A DNA stretch of 64,000 nucleotides, from NCBI RefSeq assembly GCF_905220415.1, contig NC_059539.1, forward strand, positions 1,736,001 to 1,800,000. Reading direction: 5' to 3'. A model generated the notes under the pieces. It made no database searches. It worked only from the letters and a program-made list of their open reading frames with translations, and was not told where the DNA came from. A program made the position numbers and the translations under genes. Positions 25,013 to 35,256 of this stretch are shown one piece after another (within the stretch, counting starts at the first letter, position 1; every line of letters begins with the position of its first letter). Source of the stretch: Colias croceus. Taxonomy: Eukaryota > Arthropoda > Insecta > Lepidoptera > Pieridae.

Positions 25013-25260
25013 GACCTAGCATGCTCCTCTAGGCACCACCATGTCACACTGCACTTTTATTCACGATAATATCCGATAACTTGGTTGGGCTGAACACACG
25101 TCCGCTCTGCTTGGCGGTCGGAGGCAAACTAGAGGCGTAGTTTATAATAAGGTGCCAAATCGCGGAAAGGCGAGGGCTGGCTTTGGCCCCGCCTACCGTT
25201 CCCTCTTGAGAGATCGCCGCGTTTTCGAAAAGTTATCTTTGAAAATTTTCAAAATTTACA
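25013..25260 (-). promoter_or_regulatory. ush: ush promoter and 5' UTR
   Basis: This is a GC-rich block in AT-rich surroundings. On the minus strand a TATA-like TTATTATAAA lies at 25150-25141, suggesting a transcription start near 25115. The leader then runs to the ATG at 25012 and includes GATA-like TTATCGGATATTATC. The start site is estimated, not observed. Confidence 0.45.
25016..25042 (-). promoter_or_regulatory. ush: uORF of ush (8 codons)
   Basis: ATG at 25042-25040 has a strong context (GAC before, G after), encodes MVVPRGAC and stops at TAG 25018-25016, three bases before the main ATG. It is in the same frame as the main ORF but closed by the stop, so it probably lowers translation of the main ORF. 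Confidence 0.55.
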
Positions 25261-25281
25261 AGTGATAACTGCGTTAAAAAC

Positions 25282-25435
25282 AACCGACTTCAAACTTGCA
25301 CTTGCAAAATTTACAAATACCTACAGACAAAAATTCTCATAAAATAAAAACTACAGGGCCTATCCGAATAAAATTTTTATGGGACCAATTCGACACCATC
25401 CCGCATCGAACTCCTCCTTTTTTTTGAAGTCGGTT
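25282..25435. mobile_element. MITE with AACCGACTTCAAA ends
   Basis: AACCGACTTCAAA at the left and TTTGAAGTCGGTT at the right. A common lepidopteran short inverted-terminal element, about 150 bp here. Confidence 0.65.
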
Positions 25436-25790
25436 AAAAATGCGATATATTGACAAATTGTGATCAAAATTGGGATTGTAATTCATTAAGTATTAATATC
25501 ACAAAATATAAACTTTTTTTAGAAGGTATGTAATATGTACTAATAAGGTATGGACCAAATAAGGAAGGAAGAAAGTATCAAGGATAAATTTTTAATAATT
25601 CAAAGGACATGACTAATAAGTATGAAAATTAATAGAATAAAATGTAGAGTTGTGACATGTTTTTCAAAAAAATGTTAAAAAATATAATTACTTATAAAAT
25701 ACCTAATATGAAAGTTTTCCTTTGTAATATTTTGTAATAATTCAAATTAATCATTGCCCTTTCCTTTTCGTCAGTATTTTATAGCCTAAA

Positions 25791-26022
25791 TCTATACTAA
25801 TATTACAAAGCTGAAGAGTTTGTTGGTTTGTTTGAACGTGCTAATCTCGGGAACTACTGGTCTGATTTGAAAAATTCTTTCAGCGTTAGATAGCCTATTT
25901 ATCGAGGAAGGTTATAGGCTATATATCATCACGCTACGACCAACAGGAGTGGAGCCACGGGGGTGAAACCGCGCGGAGCCATATAGCCTATAACCTTCCT
26001 CTATAAATGAGCTATCTAACAA
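25791..26022 (+). mobile_element. Helitron, 3'-truncated, with inverted fragment
   Basis: A|TCTATACTAATATTACAAAGC to GTGAAACCGCGCGGAGC (about 25979), where the CTAG is lost. It is joined directly to an inverted piece (TATAGCCTATAACCTTCC to GAGCTATCTAAC) of the same family. Confidence 0.7.
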
Positions 26023-26406
26023 GTTTAAACGTAGAGCCAAAAATATCAAATAAAAACCTACTTTTGTCATGACAACTTAAACTCTACTTAACCAAAACTC
26101 TACATTATAAAAGAACTGTATATGCTTAATAATAATATGAAGTTTATTAACAAAATATTAAAATAAAGTCAATTATATTTATTTCAGTCATTAGATTATA
26201 TTTTTTAGAAAATCACCATTAGTTTAGACTCTGGGTAACATTTTTTTTCCCTAAGATATTAAATCTTAAAATTTTTGCTTTAATATTGTGTTGCTCCCGC
26301 CTCTCTAATTATAAAAATATTATAACAGGTTGCTACTTTAAATTAATATTGGCTTTTATTTAAATAGTAGGTAATAGTTTAATTATGTTTCATGAATACT
26401 AATTAT

Positions 26407-26754
26407 CTAACATTGCGCTTGCGGCTTCGCCCGCGTTTTCAAAGAAAAACCCGCATAGTTCCCGTTCCCATGGCATTTCCAGGATAAAACCTATCCTATG
26501 TGTTAATCCAAGCTACTCTCTATATGTGTGCTAAATTTCATGGTAATCGGTTGAGTAGTATTTGCATGAACGAGTTAACAAACATACACACCCACACATA
26601 CACTGAACCGATTACAATGATATTTAGAACACGTCTTAAAGAGGGTAACTTGGATTAACACATAGGATAGGTTTCATCCCGGAAATCCCACGGGAACGTG
26701 AACTATGCGGGTTTTTCTTTCCAAACGCGGGCGAAGCCGCGGGCGGAAAGCTAG
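26407..26754. mobile_element. two Helitrons in inverted head-to-head union
   Basis: A minus copy (from CTAA at 26407) and a plus copy (ending CTAG at 26751-26754) meet near 26600 within their CGGTT / AACCGATTACAATG regions. They form arms of about 150 bp. The 5' ends of both copies are missing or partial. Confidence 0.7.
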
Positions 26755-26810
26755 TAAGAATATATTTTGTTCCCATTTTTGCACATGTGATTGAAAGTCC
26801 TGTAGGTAGG

Positions 26811-26960
26811 TATGAATGAATGAATGAATGAAAAATTCTTTATTGTTCACCAAATATGATACATTTTATAAACTTAACAATAAATTCATCAATGTACAGT
26901 AGGCGGCCTTATCGCTAGCAGCGATCTCTACCAGGCAACCCAAAAAAGGCGAGGAAAATA
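26811..26960 (-). mobile_element. LINE 3'-end fragment
   Basis: (GAAT)n, then AAAAATTCTTTATTGTTCACC, GGCGGCCTTATCGCTAGCAG and CGATCTCTACCAGGCAACC. This reverse-oriented tail is common among lepidopteran LINEs. Confidence 0.55.
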
Positions 26961-28018
26961 ATTAAATTAATCATGGTGGTGCCTAATAAATGTGCAAAAA
27001 TCAGAATAATATATTAATATACTATAACTACATAGTAAATACATAGGTATATTGTAGTAAGTTAAGGTATATACAATAGGTATATTGTAGCGTAACTTCA
27101 TTATACGGCTATACACAGCCTTCCTCGATTATAGAACTTTGATCGTTAAAAATAGAAACAAACAGTTTTGTAATTTGTTACCTTTATAATATTTATTTTA
27201 CTAGAATATTATCAACAAAATAGTAAAATGTTAAATACATGTAAAGCTGTTGGATTACCAAAAATAAATAAATAAAATAAAAATAAAATACTTAATATGT
27301 AGGTACTTAGGTCAGAGTAGACCATGCGTTGCTAGAGTTGAAGAAATAAAACAGAGAACACTATACTACAGAGAAACTAATTTACTACATTTTTTGTTAG
27401 AGCTTATAAAGCTTATAGAGTACACTGTAGTTAGTTAATTTAATTTGTTTTTTTTTTAATCTAGAGAGATAATTTAAAATTAAAAAAGACAACAGACTCT
27501 CAAGTAAGTAGACAATAATCAAAAACATTGTTTTTTCACAATAACGAAGTCAAGGTGCGACAGTTTGTTTATTATGCTACAAAATACAATACTTATTCAT
27601 TTATACATATAAATTCACTAGGTACTTATAAAGTTAGGTACTGTATAATACGAACTTTTACCGTACTGTCTATTCATCAGCATTCTTCAAGTATTAACTA
27701 TTTAGTGAACGTTGGTATTACCGTTGATTTTAGAATAACCATATTAGTGGTTATTCAAAAATCAACATAGAAAACGCATAGAAGTACAATCTCAAATAAG
27801 CCCACATTGCAAGCATCACAATAATTCGACTCATAAAGATACTCCACAAGTAAAGATTCAGGCAAATACGCTGTTTTATGTTACTACCCCAAAACAACAA
27901 AACAACATAAAAATATACCTATAATGTAATTTGTAAATCTTCCTTTCACTCATACTTAACTGAAAACCAGCGCTGAATAAACTGCAACACATGGGGATCG
28001 GTTTGTATATATAACATA
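26961..28018. other. no gene seen
   Basis: AT-rich intergenic DNA between ush and cabut. Short ORFs here show no domain or codon bias. Confidence 0.5.
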
Positions 28019-28201
28019 CTAGAGGTCCGCCCCGGCTTCGCCCGTGGTACATATTTCGCAATAAAAGGTAGCCTATGTCCATTCTCGGGTATCAAAATAT
28101 CTCCATACCAAATTTCATGCAAATTGGTTCAGTAGTTTAGGCGTGATTGAGTAACAGACAGACAGACAGAGTTACTTTCGCATTTATAATATTAGTATGG
28201 A
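28019..28201 (-). mobile_element. non-autonomous Helitron
   Basis: CTAG at 28019, CCGCCCCGGCTTCGCCCGTGG hairpin region, and 5' end TTAGTATGGA|T. Same shortened subfamily as 44077-44265. Confidence 0.85.
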
Positions 28202-28489
28202 TTCTAGATTACCTAAGATCACAGAGTAAGACAACTTATTTTCTAAAGCATGTAAGTTTCGGTTCACAGTTGTTTCCAGTGTACTTTTTAATACCTGAAT
28301 GTTAGTGGAGCTCTACCGGTGACACCTGCGCCACCTGAGCCAAAACAAAAAAAAGCTCTAATAAGTGAACTTAATTTATTTTTAAATGTCTGATTTTTAT
28401 ATGTTATTAAGATAACTATTACAATATTATATTTAATCAGTCAGACAAATTGCAATGACCAAACATCCCCTAAACACAAACATTACTAA

Positions 28490-28595
28490 AATCTTTTAAA
28501 ATCATGCCAATATTACATTTCAATTTTACATAATATTATTATGTCCTGTGGTTCTTACAGGACAACTTTCCGTTGATTTTCATCTACCATGTAAT
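28490..28595 (-). mobile_element. diverged LINE 3' fragment
   Basis: TTTTAAAATCATGCCAATATTACA and TGTCCTGTGGTTCTTAC.GGACAAC match, in reverse, the 3' region of the LINE at 39411-40871, with clear divergence. Confidence 0.5.
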
Positions 28596-28646
28596 TATTA
28601 GATAATGCATACCTATAGAGTATGGCAGGCTCTCTGCACTAATATA

Positions 28647-28868
28647 TCTATACTAATATTATAAATGCGAAAGTAACTCTGTCTGTGTGTTACTCAATTA
28701 CGCCTTGAAATTTGGTATATATATAGAGATATTTTGATACCCGAGAAAGGACATAGGCTACTTTTTATCCCGGGAAATAGGATAGGTTTTATGCCGGAAA
28801 TCCCACGGGAACGGGAACTATGCGGGTTTTTTTTGACTGCGTGGGCGAAGCTGCGGGTGGAAAGCAAG
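28647..28868 (+). mobile_element. non-autonomous Helitron, mutated 3' end
   Basis: A|TCTATACTAATATTATAAAT at the 5' end; the 3' end reads GGTGGAAAGCAAG|T, so CTAG has become CAAG. Confidence 0.85.
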
Positions 28869-29717
28869 TTGATATATAAGTTTTAGATTTAGCACTATAT
28901 AATATTTAATTCTATCAGGAATTCTATTGTAAGAGTGTACATATATACATTTGTATGTGCATTTCTATGTGTTTCCATTTCATATCCTGCTCCTTGTGTC
29001 ATAACAATGTCTATTACCTATAAGTACTCTTCTGTGAAAATCAGCGTTATTGTGCAGTATATGTAAAAATACCATTTAATACTTAAATCTGACCGGAGCC
29101 AGGGCGAGCAGTTATTTGACAATAAAATAATCATATTTCTACTATTCATTATGGTAGAGTCGTTCTTATTGGAAGGAGTTATTATCAAAATGAAAAAAAT
29201 AACCTTAGTTACCCTTCAAAGGAAAAACTTTCCCTTTTTTATTGTTCGTATTTTAAAATAGCTATGTATACACATTACACATGTCAAATAATACAACGAA
29301 CACGAATCGCAACTTGTTAAAAGTTTAAGGGAAAACCCACACTTGAAAAGCCTTCCAAAGAGACATAATTTTCGACGAACAAGAATAACATACAAATCTG
29401 TATGGTATAAGTACACATTATACACAGGCATGACTTGTACATTGGGTCCATATTATGCTTGTACTAAACCATAGCTTCATTCGCATGGTGTATCTACAAA
29501 GTGTGTGTAAACATTAAAAAAAAATGTTTTTCGAACTTTCAAGAAAAAAAAAACACCGAAAATATTTAAAAAATTTATTATACTTAATTAGAAAAAATCG
29601 ATATTGAAGGCGGGTGGGTGGTTGACCAAACTGCACCTGAAAGTTTTTTTTTTTTTTTATGTAAAAAATTTATACTTACACGTTTAAAAGAAAAATTCTT
29701 TAAAGATTATAATTATT

Positions 29718-29831
29718 GAAATTAAACTTCTTTAGACGCATTGATAGTAAAATTTCAAGTCGCGTCATGGAAATACCGTCACGTCATGTATCTTTTAAAT
29801 TTTAAATCTTAAGCCATAGAAGTTTCATTTC
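29718..29831. mobile_element. short MITE, GAAGT...ACTTC family
   Basis: GAAATTAAACTTC at the left and GAAGTTTCATTTC at the right. Shares ACCGTCACGTCA with the copy at 15711-15798. Confidence 0.6.
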
Positions 29832-30937
29832 TGACACAGACCTGCAATCGGCACACGATGAAAATTTCAATTTTCATCTTTCTTCTAGTAGTGACATCTA
29901 GTAGATAATATAAAATTTATATTCAACTTAGCAGTTTTAACTCTAAAGAAGTACACTTAGTACGGCTATATTTCCATAGATGGCGCTGTATTCGAAACTT
30001 AAAATTACTAGTTCACACCAGTAGTTACACTACTGCACACTAGATGGCATTAAAACATAATGACATCTGCCAAATCGTAAACACAGATGTCGCTAGTATC
30101 GAATGTTACGCTGTGTTTATTTACACTTTTATTTTGAGTTCGTTGAAACCTTGGTTGAAACTATTGCGCTATTGCGTACTTTCACTGGTATGAAAAGATT
30201 TTCACAATAATTATTATGTTAGTTTCTGTATATTTTACCGCAACAATGTCAATGTTATGTTTATTGTGAAACACAAAATAATAGGGACTAGCGATGAAAA
30301 CTTTTGCATCGGGATACCTAGGTAGTTGCAATTAATATGACGTGATATGACTGAAAGAATTTACTAAAATCTGTGCTGTAAGCTGTTACTGATGTATAAA
30401 AATATGTTGCATTATTGCATCGTCTTTACCATTATCTCTCAATTTTTCGAGAGTGTTCCCTTTTATCAAATACACGGAAATAATAATTATTATAAATAAA
30501 TTACTTAGATAATAATGTCAGTATTACCTCAACTTTTATTAAAAAAGTTTTTTATTATATTTTATAAGACATAGTTACATATTTTAGTATTTTAGTCTTA
30601 CTAGAATCTTATTAGTCAACGAGGTCGAGTATAAAACCTACAGCTAAGGCATGCTTAGGTCACAGTTGGTCACAGTACGATGACTCAGTGGTCACGTCAC
30701 GAGCGATCCGGCTTCGATTCACACACACGTCAGCGATACGTACACACACAGATGCAATGTGTGGTGTATGGTATAAGCGGCAGCGGTGAATAGTTTATCA
30801 AGCGATTTGTATTAGTAAAAAATATTAATAATCCGAGTTAATAATGAAAATATGGATGAAAATTGGTAGTGAAATATAATTGCGTATGCATTACAATATT
30901 TAATAGATATTATTCTAGCTAGCAAATACATAATAAT
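29832..30937. other. no gene seen; AP-1-like site
   Basis: Mostly AT-rich unique DNA. A consensus AP-1 site TGACTCA lies at 30681-30687 in a more complex patch (30640-30790) about 4.4 kb upstream of cabut. Confidence 0.3.
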
Positions 30938-31461
30938 TAGTGTTGCAACGAATACGAATATTCGTATTCACCGAATAGTAGACATTTACCGAATATTCGT
31001 ATTCGACGAATATAAGTACGAACATTTAAAAACGAATATTTTTGCACGCAACTCTATTTACTACAGATTTAAAAATCGCGCGTAGAAATATGACGTGTGC
31101 AGAGACTGCTGATCCACTGGCCTTTTGGCGAAAAGATGTCCATTTTCCAAGACTGAAAAAACTCGCACATAAATATTTTTCACTGAAGCCATGTACGGTC
31201 GCTTCGGAAAGACTTTTTTCAACGGCTGGAAACATCCAGGCTGAAAAAAAAATCGCCTAAAACTAGAAAATCTACGAACTTTGTTTTTTAAATAAAAAAT
31301 TGCCTATTCTAAATTTTAATTATTAGAAGAGTAAACATTCATTAAATAAATAAGTACCTATTTTATTACCAAGGCGAGATATTCGTATTCGTATTCGTAT
31401 TCGCCGAATAATAGGTTTGATATTCGTATTCGTAAAATTAGTAGTATTCGTTGCATCATTA
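30938..31461 (+). mobile_element. internally deleted hAT element
   Basis: Inverted termini TAGTGTTGCAACGAATAC and GTATTCGTTGCATCATTA are flanked by near-identical 8-bp sequences (ATAATAAT and ATAATAAA). Both sub-termini carry repeated ATTCGTATTCG motifs. Only the transposase C-terminus remains inside. Confidence 0.75.
31035..31310 (+). pseudogene. hAT transposase C-terminal dimerisation domain remnant
   Basis: The reading frame contains DPLAFWRKD, FPRLKKLAHKYFS and VASERLFSTAGNI, the conserved hAT family C-terminal dimerisation region. After the poly-A run at about 31244-31253 the frame shifts by one; the next frame continues NRLKLENLRTLFFK to a stop, as expected for this domain. The catalytic core and BED finger are absent, so this is a broken relic. 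The family is clear; the subfamily is not. Confidence 0.8.
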
Positions 31462-31913
31462 ATAATAAATAATAATTAACAGATGTCAGATATGTAAGTG
31501 ATGCTATTTAAGAAGTTGGATTTGATTAAAATATATTATTTAACAAAAAAAAACTTATTAATTTCCTTAAGGCTTGTTATAATTCAAAAGACAAATTGCG
31601 TGAATTTTTATTACAAAAGAAAGGGCAAACGGGCTAGTAGAGCCCCTGAAAAATCTGCTCTATTTTACGCATTATTACAGATTGAATGATTTGTCATGTT
31701 CAAAATCCTATACCTTATTTTTTTTTTTTTTTTTGGTGGTGGATACAAAAATAAAACACGAAATGTAATTAAAACTGATTTATTAGCTTATACACGTAGT
31801 ATATAATACAATATTACATATGTATTTGTTTTCTTGTCTTTCACTTTTTACTCACATTCTACTACATTGGAATAAATTACAGTTTGTGTATTAATAAGTA
31901 GTGGTGAAATAAA

Positions 31914-32113
31914 TCTATATATATATAAAACTCAAAGGTGACTGATATAGTGATCTATCAACGCACAGCCCAAACCACTGGACGTATCAGGCTGAAATTT
32001 GGCATGCAGGTAGATGTCATAACGAAGGCGTCCCCTAAGAAAGGATTTCCCGAAATTCTTGCGGGAACGGGGAAAAACGGGGTTGCACGTACAAAGTCGT
32101 GGGCGGAAGCTAG
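31914..32113 (+). mobile_element. Helitron, distinct family
   Basis: A|TCTATATATATATAAAACTC, CGCACAGCCCAAACCACTGG, GAAAGGATTTCCCG and GTCGTGGGCGGAAGCTAG|T. The ORFs on both strands inside it are incidental. Confidence 0.85.
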
Positions 32114-32473
32114 TGGTAAAATAATTTAAAAATAACATTTATTACTCCAAAAGTACCTAACTACATTGATATTCTGTACACATAATTATTTGTGATCATA
32201 ATAACAAATATTGGCCTCTGTTAATCCCCTTGTACATTTTTTACTTTCTTTACATAACGCATAATTCAGGAACCTCTAAAGTTAAGGTAGTCGATAATGA
32301 AAGTACTATCATTGTAACTATGTATTCAGTTATCTGTGGAACCACTTATAATAAAAACCTAAAAGACTCAGATTAATTATAGATTACTTAAATACTAGCC
32401 GTTTGTCCAAACGACTACCATCTGTTTAACACGGGTTAGAAATTGCCTGTATTGCTTGGTAAAGCTCTCACTT

Positions 32474-32520
32474 TAAACTCAAATGCAAACATTTATTTAT
32501 TCAATTAGACTTCTTCTAGA
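32474..32520 (-). repeat. LINE tail remnant
   Basis: AACTCAAATGCAAACATTT followed by ATTTATTCAATTAGACT matches the reverse-oriented tail at 23085-23120. Confidence 0.4.
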
Positions 32521-32937
32521 ATCATAACATACCTACCTATTTTTAAACAGGAGCTTCTACTCATGAAACTGAACAACTTTTGTTCTACAACTTTGCTGAA
32601 TTCGTAAAAAAAATTGGATTTTGTAAGGAAACTTCGCTAATCAGTTGAGCGATTTCCATACAAAGTCCAATACTTGTCAGAAGTGATTTTTTTTTTGCAA
32701 AATTTGAAAAAATACCAAAATAATCGCTCTCTCTCAATGTTAGGTGCATTAAAAGGAAAGAAGAAGATTCACTTCAAGAGTAAATTCCCGTCAATCAACA
32801 CTTTTTTCGGTTGAAACAGGACAGCTTGTGTAATTTATTAAATCGTTTTTTTCTATTTTGTATTTTCCAAATTTTAAATTAATAAATTAGACAAATACAA
32901 ACAAAAAAAAAATTAAATTCCGCTACATCTTTTGAAC

Positions 32938-33010
32938 TGCGCGGTATCACGCGAGCGCCGCGTGCCACGAGACGGCCGGTCGCGTCAACGGCCGTCACAC
33001 CGCGTAGTAT
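32938..33010. other. isolated CpG-rich patch upstream of cabut
   Basis: A dense CpG segment within AT-rich DNA, with GACGGCCG and CGGCCGTC as inverted arms. Possible cis-regulatory element about 2.2 kb from the cabut start; no coding frame. Confidence 0.3.
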
Positions 33011-33535
33011 TCTTGCAATTCCGTTATTCCGTCATTCGCAAATATTTCCCAAATGTAATGACTAAACGCGTAAACATGACAACAAAACTGACCTAATGAT
33101 TACTTTTTTTTTGTGTACTCTGTGTAAAAGCTGACAGTCAACGTGTTGGCATAAAACCTTCATTTGGATAAATTTAAAAAGTTTTGTTCTTACTGTTCTG
33201 TGGTTGTAGGTATGATTTGTAGAACACTGGCAATCTAGACAAGTTTCAAATATCGCATGTAGATTTTGCACTTATTTAGTTTTATTTAGTCTCTAACCAG
33301 AAAACAATCACAAAAACATGAATCACAATAAAATAATGTTGTTTTCTTTGAATTTTTTATTTAATTTGATAATTATTGCATCTAAAGTCCATTTTGACAC
33401 ACGCAATAATGTAGCATTTTATTCAACTGGATTCTTATTGGAATATTCCATAGAAATTGTAAATGTTATAATATGAGCAATAATGCGATCTGTTTAATAC
33501 GCCTTTGGCTGTCACAGATCGTTTTCGAGATTGTT

Positions 33536-34416
33536 AGTGATCAACTGGGCGGCAATAAACTGGGCCACGTGGACCAGTTGTACATAATTAATTATGCCTA
33601 CTATTTTTGTGGCCAACTGGGCCGAACGCGCTTTGATCTTGCGGACGTGATTTTATTATTTAATTTGCTGTGGTTAAGTGATATTGATATCTGGGTCTAT
33701 TTATTTATTTTATTTACTAAATACATATTATTTGAACATGTCGGTATTATTCGGGTATTTTTATAACATTTTTATGAGAAGATAAGGAGCAATTTTTATT
33801 GCAGAATTCTGACAATTTGCCCGAAATTAACGAAGGAACACCAACGAGTACAAGAATCCTTCGAGCTCAAAACTATTCACTACGTTTTTTAAATATGGAG
33901 TTTATGTAAGTTAAAATAACAATTATTATTAGTTAGACTTGTTAAAAAATAATGTTTTTTTTTTTTAAATAAAAACGATTGGGAATGTTTTTATGTTTTG
34001 TGTTCACAATATCATAATATGAGTTTTGAAATTCATGTATTTAGTGTAGGTATTTTATTTTTATTAAACCATATTTCTTTACTTGAAAAGTGTCTTTAAT
34101 AATGTATAATTATAGGTACATAATATAGTTTTATTTAAAGCTGCTTGAAACTGCTTCTCCAAATAAACGTAGAAACGACTGGACCGATTTAGATATTACT
34201 TCCTATATGTCGGTCCTTTAGAGGAGGAACTTGTAGGCAGAATGTAAATAAATAGACCCAGATATCAATATCACTTAACCACAGCAAGTTAAATAATAAA
34301 ATCACGTCCGCAAGATCAAAGCGCGTTCGGCCCAGTTGGCCACAAAAATAGTAGGCATAATTAATTATGTACAACTGGTCCACGTGGCCCAGTTTATTGC
34401 CGCCCAGTTGATCACT
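33536..34416. mobile_element. 881-bp element with 172-bp inverted arms
   Basis: Arms 33536-33707 and 34245-34416 are reverse complements; by eye only one base differs. They begin AGTGATCAACTGGG. Each carries a CACGTG E-box (33566-33571 and 34381-34386) inside a near-palindrome. The 537-bp spacer shows no transposase. No target duplication is obvious. The matching ORFs on both strands come from the arms being copies and are not evidence of a gene. Confidence 0.8.
33805..33905 (+). other. exon-like segment in the spacer
   Basis: TTTTTATTGCAG precedes and GTAAGT follows a 101-nt segment that is open in the frame beginning AAT TCT GAC (NSDNLPEINEG..., ending NMEF). It resembles an internal exon of an unknown gene or element. 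No homology is recognised, so it may be chance. Confidence 0.3.
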
Positions 34417-34978
34417 GAGTCTTCCTGACGCAATCGTTACACATGGAAATAAAAGCCGTTCACTTTTATACTTTGTTTATTTACGTTCAGCACAATTTTT
34501 TTAAGAATACCACTTCTCATTTAACGACTAGGTACATTATAGCGCAGCGTTATCTTCTATTTATAAAGGCTTTGTTTCCGTTTCAAGAATTTGATGTAAT
34601 AAAATTTTATACCGTTGCAGTCTATCTATATTTAGACGACTTCTTTATTTACGGCAATGTATTGTAGATAACATAATCTAAAGTGTTAAAATTTACGACA
34701 TCCTAAGCATTTGGCAAGCTCGTACCGGAGCTGGTTATCGGGTCACAATACGTGTGGTCGGTACGCTTCATAGATACGCCGGCAACGTATCGAAATGCGT
34801 TTCTTTTCCGTTTCGTTTTGTAGCGCGGTCGTTGACTGCCAAAATGCAGCAAAACACGGCGTCGCAGGCGACGCGCTCGCGATGCAGCGGCGACCTTGCC
34901 AGCGAGCTGCCCGCGCCCCTGCGACGTCATGCGGGGGCGCGCCGGTGACGTCACGCGACCTCGCCGTCACTCGGCGTG

Positions 34979-34995
34979 CACGTGAACGCCACGCG
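34979..34995 (+). promoter_or_regulatory. cbt: ChoRE-like paired E-box
   Basis: CACGTG-AACGC-CACGCG: two E-box-type half-sites with the 5-bp spacing required by Mondo(ChREBP)-Mlx, and one mismatch in the second half. Drosophila cabut is a direct Mondo-Mlx target. Binding here is inferred. Confidence 0.45.
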
Positions 34996-35236
34996 CCGGC
35001 ACGCGCCCGCTGCGTGATCGCCGCGCGCTCATTGGACCGCTTCGCCGCGCCGTCCGCTCCCATTGGCCGCCGCCGCCCCGCGTCCCGCGCGAGTCCGTGC
35101 CTCGTACCTCGAGCGCTCGCGGAGCGGTTTATTCGTCTGCCCATCGCCGACGAAACCACACGCATCACCCAAAAGGGAACGCGACCCGCGCGACTACAAG
35201 TTTTGTGAATTAAAAAAGAAAGTTTCTCACCTTTGA

Positions 35237-35251
35237 ATGAACTCACCGTAA
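35237..35251 (+). promoter_or_regulatory. cbt: uORF of cabut (4 codons)
   Basis: ATG AAC TCA CCG TAA ends five bases before the main ATG at 35257. T at -3 gives a weak context, so leaky scanning is likely. The main ATG has A at -3. Confidence 0.45.
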
Positions 35252-35256
35252 TCAGA

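Larger units (their letters stand above)
34780..35256 (+). promoter_or_regulatory. cbt: cabut CpG-island promoter and 5' UTR
   Basis: GC-rich island. It contains a palindromic CRE TGACGTCA at 34946-34953, a related GACGTCAT at 34923-34930, a ChoRE-like paired E-box at 34979-34995, and two inverted CCAAT boxes (ATTGG at 35031 and 35062, 31 bp apart). No TATA box is evident, consistent with a CpG-type promoter. The start site is probably between 35070 and 35130. ORFs on both strands here are GC-rich artefacts. Confidence 0.6.

Noticed and set aside
31938..32138. ORFs on both strands at 31932-32138
   Set aside because: Lie within a non-autonomous Helitron copy.
33473..33766. 97-aa hydrophobic ORF duplicated on the opposite strand at 34189-34383
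   Set aside because: The shared part is the 172-bp inverted arm; two copies of one sequence are not independent coding evidence.
34743..35246. Long ORFs on both strands in the cabut promoter
   Set aside because: CpG-island artefacts with low-complexity Arg/Ala composition and no homology.
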